Source: Arsenophonus fragariae
GTDB lineage: Bacteria; Pseudomonadota; Gammaproteobacteria; Enterobacterales; Enterobacteriaceae
Reading direction: 5' to 3'
NCBI GenBank assembly: GCA_047291315.1
Contig: JBDPYZ010000001.1
Coordinates: 186,001-250,000, forward strand
DNA length: 64,000 nucleotides
Shown: one piece after another, positions 45,589 to 54,102 of the stretch
Layout: each line of letters begins with the position of its first letter
Position numbering within the stretch: the stretch's first letter is position 1
Translations under genes and position numbers: made by a program
Notes under the pieces: generated by a model
Seen by the model: only the letters and a program-made list of their open reading frames with translations
Databases searched by the model: none
Told to the model about the DNA's origin: nothing

Positions 45589-47949
45589 ATGAATCTTGAG
45601 CGTTCCGAACGCATTAAAATTCCCGTACTGCCTCTGCGTGATGTCGCGGTTTATCCACATATGGTGATCCCATTATTTGTTGGCCGTGAGAAATCGATTC
45701 ACTGCCTTGAAGCCGCAATGGATCATAATAAGCAGGTCATGTTGGTGGCTCAAAAAGAAGCGTCTACTGACGAGCTAAGTGTGAATGATCTTTTCTCTGT
45801 AGGGACAGTTGCTTCTGTTTTGCAGATGCTAAAATTACCAGATGGTACTGTTAAAGTATTAGTTGAAGGTTTGCGACGTGCAAAAATCACAACGCTAACA
45901 GATAATGGAGAGTATTTTATAGCACAAGCTGAGTATTTTAGTTCTCCGGCTGTAGATGAGAAAGAGCAAGAAGTTCTCAATCGGACAACCATTAATCAGT
46001 TTGAAGGCTATATTAAACTGAATAAAAAGATCCCGCCTGAAGTATTAACATCATTGCATTCTATTGAACAATCGGACAAATTGGCTGATACAATCGCTTC
46101 CCATATGCCGTTAAAATTGGCGGATAAACAGCGTGTATTAGAAATGGCTGATGTGGTTGAGCGCCTTGAATATTTGATGGCGATGATGGAATCTGAAATT
46201 GATTTACTGCAGGTTGAAAAACGTATTCGTAATCGCGTTAAAAAGCAGATGGAGAAAAGTCAGCGCGAATATTATTTGAATGAACAGATGAAAGCAATTC
46301 AGAAAGAATTAGGTGAGATGGAAGATGCACCTGATGAATATGAAATGTTCAAACGCAAAATCGAAGAAGTAAAAATGCCAAAGGAAGCTCGGCAAAAAGT
46401 GGAAGCAGAATTACAAAAATTGAAAATGATGTCACCTATGTCTGCTGAAGCGACCGTTTTACGCAGCTATATTGATTGGATGGTGCAAGTTCCGTGGAAT
46501 GCTCGCAGTAAAGTTAAAAAAGATTTGGTAAAAGCTCAGGAGACACTGGATAGCGATCATTATGGTTTAGAAGGCGTTAAGGAACGTATTCTTGAGTATT
46601 TAGCTGTACAGAGTCGCGTGAGTAAAATTAAAGGGCCAATTTTATGTTTGGTGGGACCGCCTGGTGTTGGTAAAACATCATTGGGTCAATCGATTGCTAG
46701 AGCGACAGGGCGTAAATATATTCGTATGGCACTCGGTGGTGTTCGTGATGAGGCAGAAGTTCGTGGGCATAGACGAACTTATATTGGTTCTATGCCGGGA
46801 AAACTAATTCAAAAAATGGCAAAAGTGGCTGTTAAGAACCCTTTATTTTTGTTAGATGAAATTGACAAAATGTCCTCGGATATGCGTGGTGATCCGGTAT
46901 CGGCTTTACTTGAAGTACTCGATCCAGAGCAAAATGTTGCATTTAATGATCACTATTTAGAAGTTGATTATGATCTTTCTGATGTTATGTTCGTTGCGAC
47001 TTCAAATTCGATGAAGATTCCAGCACCGTTATTAGATCGTATGGAAGTGATTCGTCTTTCTGGTTATACTGAAGATGAAAAACTTAATATTGCGAAAAAA
47101 CACTTGTTATCCAAACAGATTCAACGAAATGCCCTGAAAAAAGCTGAGATTACGATCGACGATAGCGCAATTATTGGCATTATTCGTTATTATACACGTG
47201 AGGCTGGTGTTCGTAGTTTAGAACGGGAAATTTCCAAATTATGCCGTAAAGCAGTAAAAGCACTACTGATGGATAAATCATTGAAGCACATTGTCATTAA
47301 TCAAGATAATCTAAAAGACTATCTTGGTGTGCGTAAAGTTGATTACGGTCGTGCAGATACCGAAAATCGTATCGGTCAAGTGACTGGTTTGGCTTGGACT
47401 GAGGTTGGTGGCGATTTATTGACTATTGAAACGGCTTGTGTACCAGGCAAGGGTAAACTCACTTATACCGGATCATTAGGTGAGGTTATGCAAGAATCAA
47501 TTCAAACTGCGTTAACTGCAGTACGGGCACGAGCAGAAAAACTAGGTATTAACGCTGATTTCTATGAAAAACGGGATATTCATGTGCATGTACCTGAGGG
47601 GGCAACGCCAAAAGATGGTCCCAGTGCAGGAATTGCGATGTGCACAGCATTAGTTTCTTGTTTGACCGGTAATTCTGTACGAGCAGACGTAGCGATGACA
47701 GGTGAGATAACATTACGAGGGTTAGTGTTACCTATTGGTGGTTTAAAAGAAAAATTGTTAGCGGCTCACCGTGGTGGTATAAAAATTGTGCTAATTCCCG
47801 ATGAAAATCGTCGCGATTTGGAAGAAATACCCCAAAATGTTATCGCAGATTTAAAAATTTACCCGGTAAAGAGTGTTGAAGAGGTTTTTTCCATTGCATT
47901 ACAAAATCCACCTTTTGGGATGGAAGTAGTGACTAAGGGATGCTATTAA
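45589..47949 (+). CDS. lon: ATP-dependent protease Lon
   Basis: AAA+ serine protease for misfolded and short-lived regulatory proteins. 786 residues (E. coli 784). N-terminal substrate domain; Walker A GPPGVGKTSLGQ near 356; Walker B FLLDEIDKM; catalytic Ser in PKDGPSAGIAM near 680 with the Lys 43 residues later. Intact, with a sigma-32 promoter, and part of the bolA-tig-clpPX-lon-hupB block. Confidence 0.98.
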   Translation: MNLERSERIKIPVLPLRDVAVYPHMVIPLFVGREKSIHCLEAAMDHNKQVMLVAQKEASTDELSVNDLFSVGTVASVLQMLKLPDGTVKVLVEGLRRAKITTLTDNGEYFIAQAEYFSSPAVDEKEQEVLNRTTINQFEGYIKLNKKIPPEVLTSLHSIEQSDKLADTIASHMPLKLADKQRVLEMADVVERLEYLMAMMESEIDLLQVEKRIRNRVKKQMEKSQREYYLNEQMKAIQKELGEMEDAPDEYEMFKRKIEEVKMPKEARQKVEAELQKLKMMSPMSAEATVLRSYIDWMVQVPWNARSKVKKDLVKAQETLDSDHYGLEGVKERILEYLAVQSRVSKIKGPILCLVGPPGVGKTSLGQSIARATGRKYIRMALGGVRDEAEVRGHRRTYIGSMPGKLIQKMAKVAVKNPLFLLDEIDKMSSDMRGDPVSALLEVLDPEQNVAFNDHYLEVDYDLSDVMFVATSNSMKIPAPLLDRMEVIRLSGYTEDEKLNIAKKHLLSKQIQRNALKKAEITIDDSAIIGIIRYYTREAGVRSLEREISKLCRKAVKALLMDKSLKHIVINQDNLKDYLGVRKVDYGRADTENRIGQVTGLAWTEVGGDLLTIETACVPGKGKLTYTGSLGEVMQESIQTALTAVRARAEKLGINADFYEKRDIHVHVPEGATPKDGPSAGIAMCTALVSCLTGNSVRADVAMTGEITLRGLVLPIGGLKEKLLAAHRGGIKIVLIPDENRRDLEEIPQNVIADLKIYPVKSVEEVFSIALQNPPFGMEVVTKGCY

Positions 47950-47984
47950 TACATTGATTTAAATTAAAAATTTTACATAAACTT

Positions 47985-48021
47985 AAAACTGATAAATCTT
48001 AAATGGTTTATCAGTTTTTTT
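47985..48021 (+). terminator. Rho-independent terminator after lon
   Basis: Arms AAAACTGATAAA and TTTATCAGTTTT pair perfectly over 12 bp around a 10-base loop, ending in a T-run. Confidence 0.88.
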
Positions 48022-48179
48022 ATCTACTAAATAATTTAAGTAAACAAATCTATAATTATTTGGCTGTAATATGTTTTCTTGCCATACTTTTGTAGTATTG
48101 ATATGACGGTGTCATCTTGTTATGAACCGTTAGCAATATGTTTGTTTAATCCATAATTAATAAAATGGGGATGATAAGC

Positions 48180-48467
48180 GTGAAAAAGAAAGAACTAGTA
48201 GAGAAAATAGCAAAAGAGTCAAAGGCTGCTAAAACAGTAACTGAGAACGTGTTAAATGCATTTCTCAAAACTGTGTCTCAAGCTCTCAAAAAAGGAGAGA
48301 AAGTTCAGTTAATAGGCTTTGGCTCTTTTGAAGTTAAACAACGAGCAGCACGTAATGGCCGTAATCCTAAGACAGGTAAGGTAATTAAGATAGCTGCTGC
48401 AAAGGTACCGTCATTTAAAGCTGGCCAAGGATTAAAAGATACTGTTAACGGCCACAAGAAAAAATAA
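48180..48467 (+). CDS. hupB: DNA-binding protein HU-beta-like
   Basis: Nucleoid-associated HU protein. A GTG start preceded by GGGGAT gives 95 residues beginning MKKKELVEKIAKE; upstream ATGs at 48165 and 48171 would add residues absent from the family. DNA-binding arm motif GRNPKTGKVIKIAAAKVPSF is conserved. Compared with E. coli HU-beta it is richer in Lys (KKGEKVQLIGFGSFEVKQRA) and has five extra residues, GHKKK, at the end. The position lon-hupB-ppiD is standard, so it is called hupB despite the divergence. Confidence 0.9.
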   Translation: MKKKELVEKIAKESKAAKTVTENVLNAFLKTVSQALKKGEKVQLIGFGSFEVKQRAARNGRNPKTGKVIKIAAAKVPSFKAGQGLKDTVNGHKKK

Positions 48468-48533
48468 GGATTGCTGCATACTGTTAACGGATAAACTAAA
48501 ACTGAATCAATTGTTTTAGTAAGTTAGAATCGG

Positions 48534-48561
48534 GCGCATCATAAAAATGATGCGCTTTTTT
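48534..48561 (+). terminator. Rho-independent terminator after hupB
   Basis: Perfect 9-bp stem GCGCATCAT / ATGATGCGC, 4-base loop, six T residues. Confidence 0.93.
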
Positions 48562-48626
48562 CTTTTAAGCTAAAATAGCGTATTATGCGCCTATTTACTT
48601 TGATTAAAACGGAGAGTAGCCTCTTT

Positions 48627-50498
48627 ATGATGGATAACCTACGCACGGCGGCGAATAGTCCTGTGCTAAAAATAGTATTTGTGATTATTATCTTATCCTT
48701 TGTGCTTACGGGCGTTGGTGGTTACTTGATTGGTGGTTCAAATAATCACGCTGCGAAAGTGAATGGTACAGCAATTAGTCAAGTTCAATTACAGCAAGCA
48801 TTTCAGCAAGAAAAGCGAGCATTACAAGAACGACTGGGTGATCGATTTGCTGAAATTGCGAGTAGTGAGCAAGGGATCCAGATGTTGCGTCGTCAAGCTT
48901 TAGAACGTTTAATTAGCATGACATTACTTAATCAATATTCAAACCAATTGGGTTCAACTGTTAGTGATAATCAAATTAAGGAGGATATCTACAATATGCC
49001 GATATTTCAGACAGACAGTCATTTTGATAGTGAAAAATATCGAGCTATTTTATCCCAACATAATGTTAATGCTGATGATTTTGCACAAGAAATACGGCAA
49101 AACTTGATTAACCTTCAACTTAGTAAAATGTACATGACGGATGAATTTGTCTTACCTGAAGAAGTTAAGTTCTATGCTCAGTTACTTTTACAGCAACGTG
49201 AAGTAAAAACAGCAACTTTATCGCTTGCTAACTATCAATCTAAACAGACTGTTACAGATAAAGAGTTACAAGATTACTATAATGGGCATCAGAACAGTTT
49301 TATTTCACCCGAGCAGGTACAGGTTAGTTATATTAAGTTAGATGCAGTTTCTCAATATGAAAATGTGGCAGTCAAAGATGAAGAGCTGGAAAGCTATTAT
49401 AAGCAAAATATAGCTAATTTTACTCAGCCAGCGCAAAAACATTACAGTATGATACAATTAACAACAGAAAAGGAAGCAGATTCCGTTGTTAAAGCCTTGG
49501 CTGATGGGTCTGATTTTAAGCAATTAGTTGCCGAAAAATCTACCGATAAATTTAGTGCAGCAAATCATGGGGATCTTGGTTGGATGGAGGCCACTTCAAC
49601 GCCAAGTGAAATTATTGCTGCTAATCTAACTAAAAAAGGGCAGATTTCTGGCGTAATAAAATTAGCTACCAATTATATTATATTTCGCCTTGATGATATT
49701 AAACCTAAAGTAGTAAAACCTTTTCAGTCAGTAAAAACTGAGATTGCCAATACACTAAAAAATGAAAAAGCGATTAATGCATTTTATTCACTACAACAAA
49801 CTGCAAGTCGTGCGGCAATGGATGATAACGAATCTTTAACAGCTGTAGAAAAGGTTACTGGTATTAAATCGATAAAAACAGGTTGGTTTAGTCGTAATAA
49901 TCTTCCTGAAAAAATGAGATTTGATAAGGTGGCTGATACTATTTTTAACGGTAACTTATTAGATAAAAATGGGTCAACAGGTATTAACTCAGATGTTATT
50001 AATGTCGATGGTGATCGTGCGTTTGTTATTCGAGTTGAAAAATATAAACCAGAGGTAACACAACCATTTGATGAGGTGAAAAAAACAGTAGCTGAATTAG
50101 TGAAGCTTAATAAGGCCAAAAAAGAGATGGAGGCAGAGGGTGATAAACTGCTTACTTCTTTAAAACAGGGGACAGGTGAAGCTGCGTTAGCGAAACTGGG
50201 TATTAACTTTAGTGATGCTAAGATTATTGAGCGTTTTGGTCAAAATGATTCATTGTCCGAACAAATTTTTCAAATGCTAGTTCCTAAAGAAAATGCACCG
50301 ACTTATCTCAGTACCAAAGATGCTAAAGATAATTTAGTTATTATTCAATTGGTCAAAGTTACTCAAGGGAAACCGACAGCAGATGAATTGAAAGATTTTT
50401 CACAACGTTATAAAATGATACTTGGCAATGTGATGATGGAATCACTGATGTTGAATTTACGTGATAATGCTAAAGTCGATTTAGGTCGAATCGAGTAA
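48627..50498 (+). CDS. ppiD: Periplasmic folding chaperone PpiD
   Basis: Inner-membrane-anchored periplasmic chaperone at the Sec exit, with a parvulin-like domain. The tandem ATG after GGAGAG gives MMDNLRTAANSPVLKIVF, matching E. coli; 623 residues. One N-terminal span (about 15-35), SurA-like N domain, the parvulin region around 265-360 (NHGDLGWMEA, NYIIFRLDDIKP), and FNGNLLDKNGSTGINSD near the C-terminal part. Intact. Confidence 0.95.
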   Translation: MMDNLRTAANSPVLKIVFVIIILSFVLTGVGGYLIGGSNNHAAKVNGTAISQVQLQQAFQQEKRALQERLGDRFAEIASSEQGIQMLRRQALERLISMTLLNQYSNQLGSTVSDNQIKEDIYNMPIFQTDSHFDSEKYRAILSQHNVNADDFAQEIRQNLINLQLSKMYMTDEFVLPEEVKFYAQLLLQQREVKTATLSLANYQSKQTVTDKELQDYYNGHQNSFISPEQVQVSYIKLDAVSQYENVAVKDEELESYYKQNIANFTQPAQKHYSMIQLTTEKEADSVVKALADGSDFKQLVAEKSTDKFSAANHGDLGWMEATSTPSEIIAANLTKKGQISGVIKLATNYIIFRLDDIKPKVVKPFQSVKTEIANTLKNEKAINAFYSLQQTASRAAMDDNESLTAVEKVTGIKSIKTGWFSRNNLPEKMRFDKVADTIFNGNLLDKNGSTGINSDVINVDGDRAFVIRVEKYKPEVTQPFDEVKKTVAELVKLNKAKKEMEAEGDKLLTSLKQGTGEAALAKLGINFSDAKIIERFGQNDSLSEQIFQMLVPKENAPTYLSTKDAKDNLVIIQLVKVTQGKPTADELKDFSQRYKMILGNVMMESLMLNLRDNAKVDLGRIE

Positions 50499-50545
50499 TT
50501 TGCGATCGACTTCCACATAATTATATACAATTACACAAAGTTAGA

Positions 50546-50567
50546 GGCTGTGCTTGCGCAGCCTTTT
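50546..50567 (+). terminator. Rho-independent terminator after ppiD
   Basis: GGCTGTGC and GCGCAGCC pair with one G-T wobble, followed by TTTT. Confidence 0.75.
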
Positions 50568-50764
50568 GCTATTTTATTATTTTATTGTCGTAATGTTTTT
50601 TTATTCTTGTATCTTACTCCATTACTTAACAAGTCTATTTTTTCATAGAAAAATTATCACAGAATTGCTTAGCAAAAGGCCATAAAGTGTATACATCAGG
50701 GAAGTATAATGTCTATTTCGGTAAATAAAAACTAATTTTTACTAATTAACAAGAAGATTATAAC

Positions 50765-51131
50765 ATGTTTCTAATGATAAAAAAGAAACTAATGTATATA
50801 ACGAGGATCTTGATTTTTGCTATAGGATTTTCTCATATAGCATTTCCCCAATCTGATCAGCTAAAAGTAGCTAATGCTCAGTTACAAATTGCAATGAAAT
50901 CAGTTATAAATAAAATGGCCAAGCGACAGGTGATGGATGATAAAGTTAACATCAATACTGTATTTGAAGAGGAGTTGGCGGAAAAATTAAATGGGTTGGG
51001 TTGAAAAAAGTGTAGTTAATCGTGCTACGTTGTGAAAAATTTGGTGGATTTAAGTTAATTGAACATCTTCAGGATGTGCCAGGTATTGTTTTGGGTTTTA
51101 TTGAAAAGAATCGTGAGAAATTAACCTATTG
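50765..51131 (+). pseudogene. ybaV: YbaV/ComEA family helix-hairpin-helix protein, frameshifted
   Basis: ComEA-like periplasmic DNA-binding protein. A signal-peptide-like start (TRILIFAIGFSHIAFPQS) leads to VNINTVFEEELAEKLNGLG, the first helix-hairpin-helix, then a stop. In other frames the second half continues LRCEKFGGFKLIEHLQDVPG and ends EKNREKLTY, matching the ComEA end. It lies between ppiD and queC, its E. coli place. At least one frame change near 51000-51030 is needed. Confidence 0.85.
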
Positions 51132-51141
51132 ATAGGTAATA

Positions 51142-51176
51142 GGAACTGAGAGGGTGTTATCAGTCTCAGTTCCTTA
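51142..51176 (+). terminator. Terminator-like hairpin after ybaV remnant
   Basis: Perfect 10-bp stem GGAACTGAGA / TCTCAGTTCC around a 12-base loop; the following TTATTC is a poor T-run. The next ~200 bp up to queC hold nothing recognisable; fadM (ybaW), which lies here in E. coli, is absent. Confidence 0.65.
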
Positions 51177-51383
51177 TTCGTTACACCAGTATACTCTAGA
51201 GGTGTAAAATACACTTAAGCCAAAAATATTAGATGTAATTTATTATATCTTGTATTGATTAACGTAGTGATATTTATTGTAAGTTAGATTATGGGACTAT
51301 TTGAATATCGTTAAATCGTGTCTATTTAAAATTATTTAAGGAGCATTTTTTGTTTTAAAAAGGACATAATTGCTTGTCGATGA

Positions 51384-52033
51384 TTAAGATAATATTTTAT
51401 ATCCTTCTGTACGCAAATGGCAGGCAGCACATTGTTGGGAGCCATCACCAATAATACCATTTTAATAAGTAAGGTTTTTATTTTGTCCGAATTTTAATGA
51501 ATGGTAATAATCGGCTAGTGCCCAAGTCTCGGCTTTATTTAGCCACATAAGTGGGGTTTTAAAGCGAATTGGTTTGGCTATACCTAGGCAAATAGCTTGA
51601 TTGAGAGCTTTAACGAACGCATCTCTACAATCAGGGTATACCAAAAAATCTGTTTCACAAACACCCGTTATAACCACCTCAGCTTGAACTAGGTAAGCAT
51701 AAATAGAGGCAAATGTGAGAAATAGAATATTACATCTTAGAACGAAAGTGTTGGGTCATTCACTTTCAATACTTTTTTCATATGAAGGTATTGGAATGTT
51801 ATTACGAGTTAGACTACTGATAGCAAGTTTATTTAATAATCCGACATCCAGTATTTTATGTACTTTGATGTTAAAATGCTGGCATATCTTTTGAGCAGCA
51901 ACAATTTTAGCACTATAATGTCGAGAATAATTGAAAGTGATACAATGACTTCGTTATATTGTTTTATTGCTTGTATAAGACAAGCGGTGAAATCTTGTCC
52001 GCCACTAAATACAATAACTGCTCGTTTTTTCAT
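51384..52033 (-). pseudogene. queC: 7-cyano-7-deazaguanine synthase QueC, full length but broken
   Basis: QueC makes preQ0, the precursor of queuosine. Homology runs along the whole gene: MKKRAVIVFSGGQDFTACLI (P-loop Ser changed to Phe), LLNKLAISSLTRNNIPIPSY, a stop, PNTFVLRCNILFLTFASIYAY (for TFVPGRN), VVITGVCETDFLVYPDCRDA, TPLMWLNKAETWALADY. The zinc site is damaged: the usual Cys-Tyr before NGI reads Tyr-stop, GDGC reads GDGS, while CAAC remains. At least two in-frame stops and a frame change are present. Decay is mostly by point mutation. Confidence 0.93.
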
Positions 52034-52389
52034 GCTTAATGCTATCCATCGATAAAGTACAAGTAAAAAATTTTGCTTTTGCAGGTGATACGTTATGTTA
52101 CAGAGTTTAATCAGTTTAGATAGCCTTGATTGGGAAGATATATTCATTGGATTATATTATTTGTTTAAATTATAAATTATAAATTATTTTATTTTTACTT
52201 TTTATGCTAAAAATTTTTTCCATCACCATAACGATTGACAAATTAGTATTATATTTAGCTTAAGGTAATTATTTCGTTGTAAATAAGTCCAACTTCAATT
52301 TTTTTTACTATTATTTTTGTATTGTTAAATTACTTATATGTTTAATATTATCTATTTGAATAAGAAAACAACACTTGATTTCTGTATTC

Positions 52390-52418
52390 TTGCTATTTGA
52401 ATATTAATAGCGCATAAT
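52390..52418 (+). promoter_or_regulatory. Sigma-70 promoter of the 4.5S RNA gene
   Basis: TTGCTA, 17 bp, CATAAT, located ~35-60 bp before the RNA. The upstream 350 bp back to queC are AT-rich without a gene. Confidence 0.6.
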
Positions 52419-52451
52419 TGGTACCTCTATTGTTCATTAAAGCCATTCAAT

Positions 52452-52563
52452 GGGGTCCTGTTGGTTCTCCCGCAATGCTAACTTGTTAACTTGGTCAGGT
52501 CTGGAAAGAAGCAGCCATAGCAAGGGGTGTATGTGCTGGGATGTCGCTGGCAGGACTCCGCCT
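52452..52563 (+). ncRNA. ffs: Signal recognition particle 4.5S RNA
   Basis: RNA partner of Ffh in co-translational membrane targeting. The conserved core is present: GTTGGTTCTCCCGCAA at the 5' side, GGTCAGGTCTGGAAAGAAGC (the Ffh-binding loop), and GCTGGCAGGACTCC pairing back to GGGGTCCTG. Length is ~112 nt. It is the only intact element in the ~2 kb between queC and hha; in E. coli this region is filled by mdlAB, glnK-amtB, tesB and others. Confidence 0.95.
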
Positions 52564-53088
52564 GTTTAACACCTCTAAGAGATTTATACTTTTTGCAAAT
52601 AAAATTAATCTAGTTAACAAAAATTGTTTTTATGTTGAAAGTAGCTAAATTAATTCCAGTATGGTTAATTTTTTATATAGAGAAAAAATTTCTATTAATT
52701 TGATGAACTTTCATTTTAATCAAAATGCCAGTTTTTGGTTTAGTTTTTATAGAAAACTAAAATTATGAATTTTAAATAATGATGCAATTGAATTGTTAAT
52801 TAAAAAATAAATAGTATTATCTTGATTATTTTTTGAATAGTTATTGGTTAAATATGGTTGTCATTAATAAAAAGAGAGTAATGGTTGAGAGAGGATAATT
52901 ATAGGGTTATTTTTTGATTAAGCGAAAGTATAAATATGGTTCATTGTTTGATCTAATAATGTAAGCAACGCCACGATATAATTACGTGCTATGAATGAAT
53001 ATTTTAAGTTACATAGTTACTAATAAAAGCCGATAAAGGCTATCGGCTAAAATTATAATCATATCCTATCTGATAAAGGAAAGTCTTA
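52564..53088. other. Gene-free AT-rich stretch after ffs
   Basis: About 520 bp with no reading frame of note on either strand and no pseudogene piece that I recognise. It occupies the place of ybaZ, ybaA, ylaB, ylaC and maa in E. coli, so it is probably old eroded DNA. Confidence 0.6.
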
Positions 53089-53292
53089 TTAGCGAACATA
53101 TTTCCAAACTGACGAAGGAATTTTGTCATAAAGTTTATTCATTGTTAGCTCTGCTAACCTATGGTCTGCGGCAGAATAAAATAACTCAAGTTCGTCTTCA
53201 GATAATTCATATTTGTTTTTTTCGATTACGCGCTCCAATGTTTCGATAGTCGTACATTTTCTTAAGCGCATCAGATAGTCAATTTTAGTCAT
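53089..53292 (-). CDS. hha: Hha family nucleoid/thermoregulation modulator
   Basis: Small protein that binds H-NS and tunes repression of virulence and horizontally acquired genes. 67 residues, family length about 72, with RLRKCTTIETLERVIEKNKY and ELFYSAADHRLAELTMNKLYDK, the Hha/YmoA core. It follows tomB in the same direction, 56 bp downstream, as in E. coli, and is intact in a heavily decayed zone. Confidence 0.95.
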   Translation of the reverse strand: MTKIDYLMRLRKCTTIETLERVIEKNKYELSEDELELFYSAADHRLAELTMNKLYDKIPSSVWKYVR

Positions 53293-53348
53293 AATTTCCT
53301 TTCTTTAAATTATAAGTGTTTAAAATATGAATGTTATTGGCTGTTGCG

Positions 53349-53717
53349 TCAAGTGTTACTTAATGAATATTTTATATCATTTGTTAATATTTCAGCCAAA
53401 TGCTCATTCATTTTTTGCCAATCAGAAATATCTGTTAGGCTCATTACAGGTCTACCAAATAGGTTATAAGTTTCATCCAAATATTCGTCAATAAAAATAA
53501 AAAGGTATACGTTATTCGGATATTTTAATTTAAATTGACCAATAAAATCTGTGATATGATCAATTAATACATTAAATTTAACGTTTTGGTCAGAACCTAG
53601 ATCATTTTTCCAATAGGTTTTTGTCCTATGTAAAGTTAACATCGCTTCACGATGTAGAGCATCACATAAATACTTTAGCACTAAGATGTCATAACTCCTT
53701 GGTGAGTACTCATCCAT
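53349..53717 (-). CDS. tomB: TomB (YbaJ) Hha-toxicity modulator
   Basis: Described in E. coli as the antitoxin-like partner of Hha, with a role in biofilm. The ATG giving MDEYSPRSYDILVLKYLCD matches the family start; 122 residues. Conserved YDILVLKYLCDALHREAMLTL and EYLDETYNLFG are visible. Upstream to the acrB remnant lie ~370 bp of AT-rich DNA without a gene. Confidence 0.93.
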   Translation of the reverse strand: MDEYSPRSYDILVLKYLCDALHREAMLTLHRTKTYWKNDLGSDQNVKFNVLIDHITDFIGQFKLKYPNNVYLFIFIDEYLDETYNLFGRPVMSLTDISDWQKMNEHLAEILTNDIKYSLSNT

Positions 53718-53729
53718 AATCACCTCCAT

Positions 53730-54102
53730 TCAAACCACAGATTACGGATTATTACTCATTTTTATTGCATAATACCGCTAAAGATGAAGAAATTACCATT
53801 GAATTAATATATTGTTTTATTTTTTGTAAAATTAATAATACTATTAATTATGATTGTTACCAAAATAATAAATTGTCGTCGATAAACAATCATAAAATGT
53901 AGATAATTTATAAAATTTATACTTATGTGAACATAGCAAAAGTAAAGTAAACAACCTACCGGATATTAATATAGCACTATTATCGCATAAGTCACTATCT
54001 CTGTATAAAGTTTTTTGTTATATGATGTTAATCAAGGAACTAATCAAAATAAAAATATCAAAGATATACAAAAAGTTACAGTATTACTGTGTTATTTTAT
54101 TG
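53730..54102. other. AT-rich intergenic region tomB-acrB
   Basis: About 370 bp that probably include the tomB-hha promoter at the left end. No gene or recognisable remnant seen. Confidence 0.5.

Noticed and set aside
52566..53088. Unrecognised sRNA genes in the gene-free stretch after ffs
   Set aside because: No strong hairpin-plus-T-run or promoter pair was found that stands out from AT-rich background.
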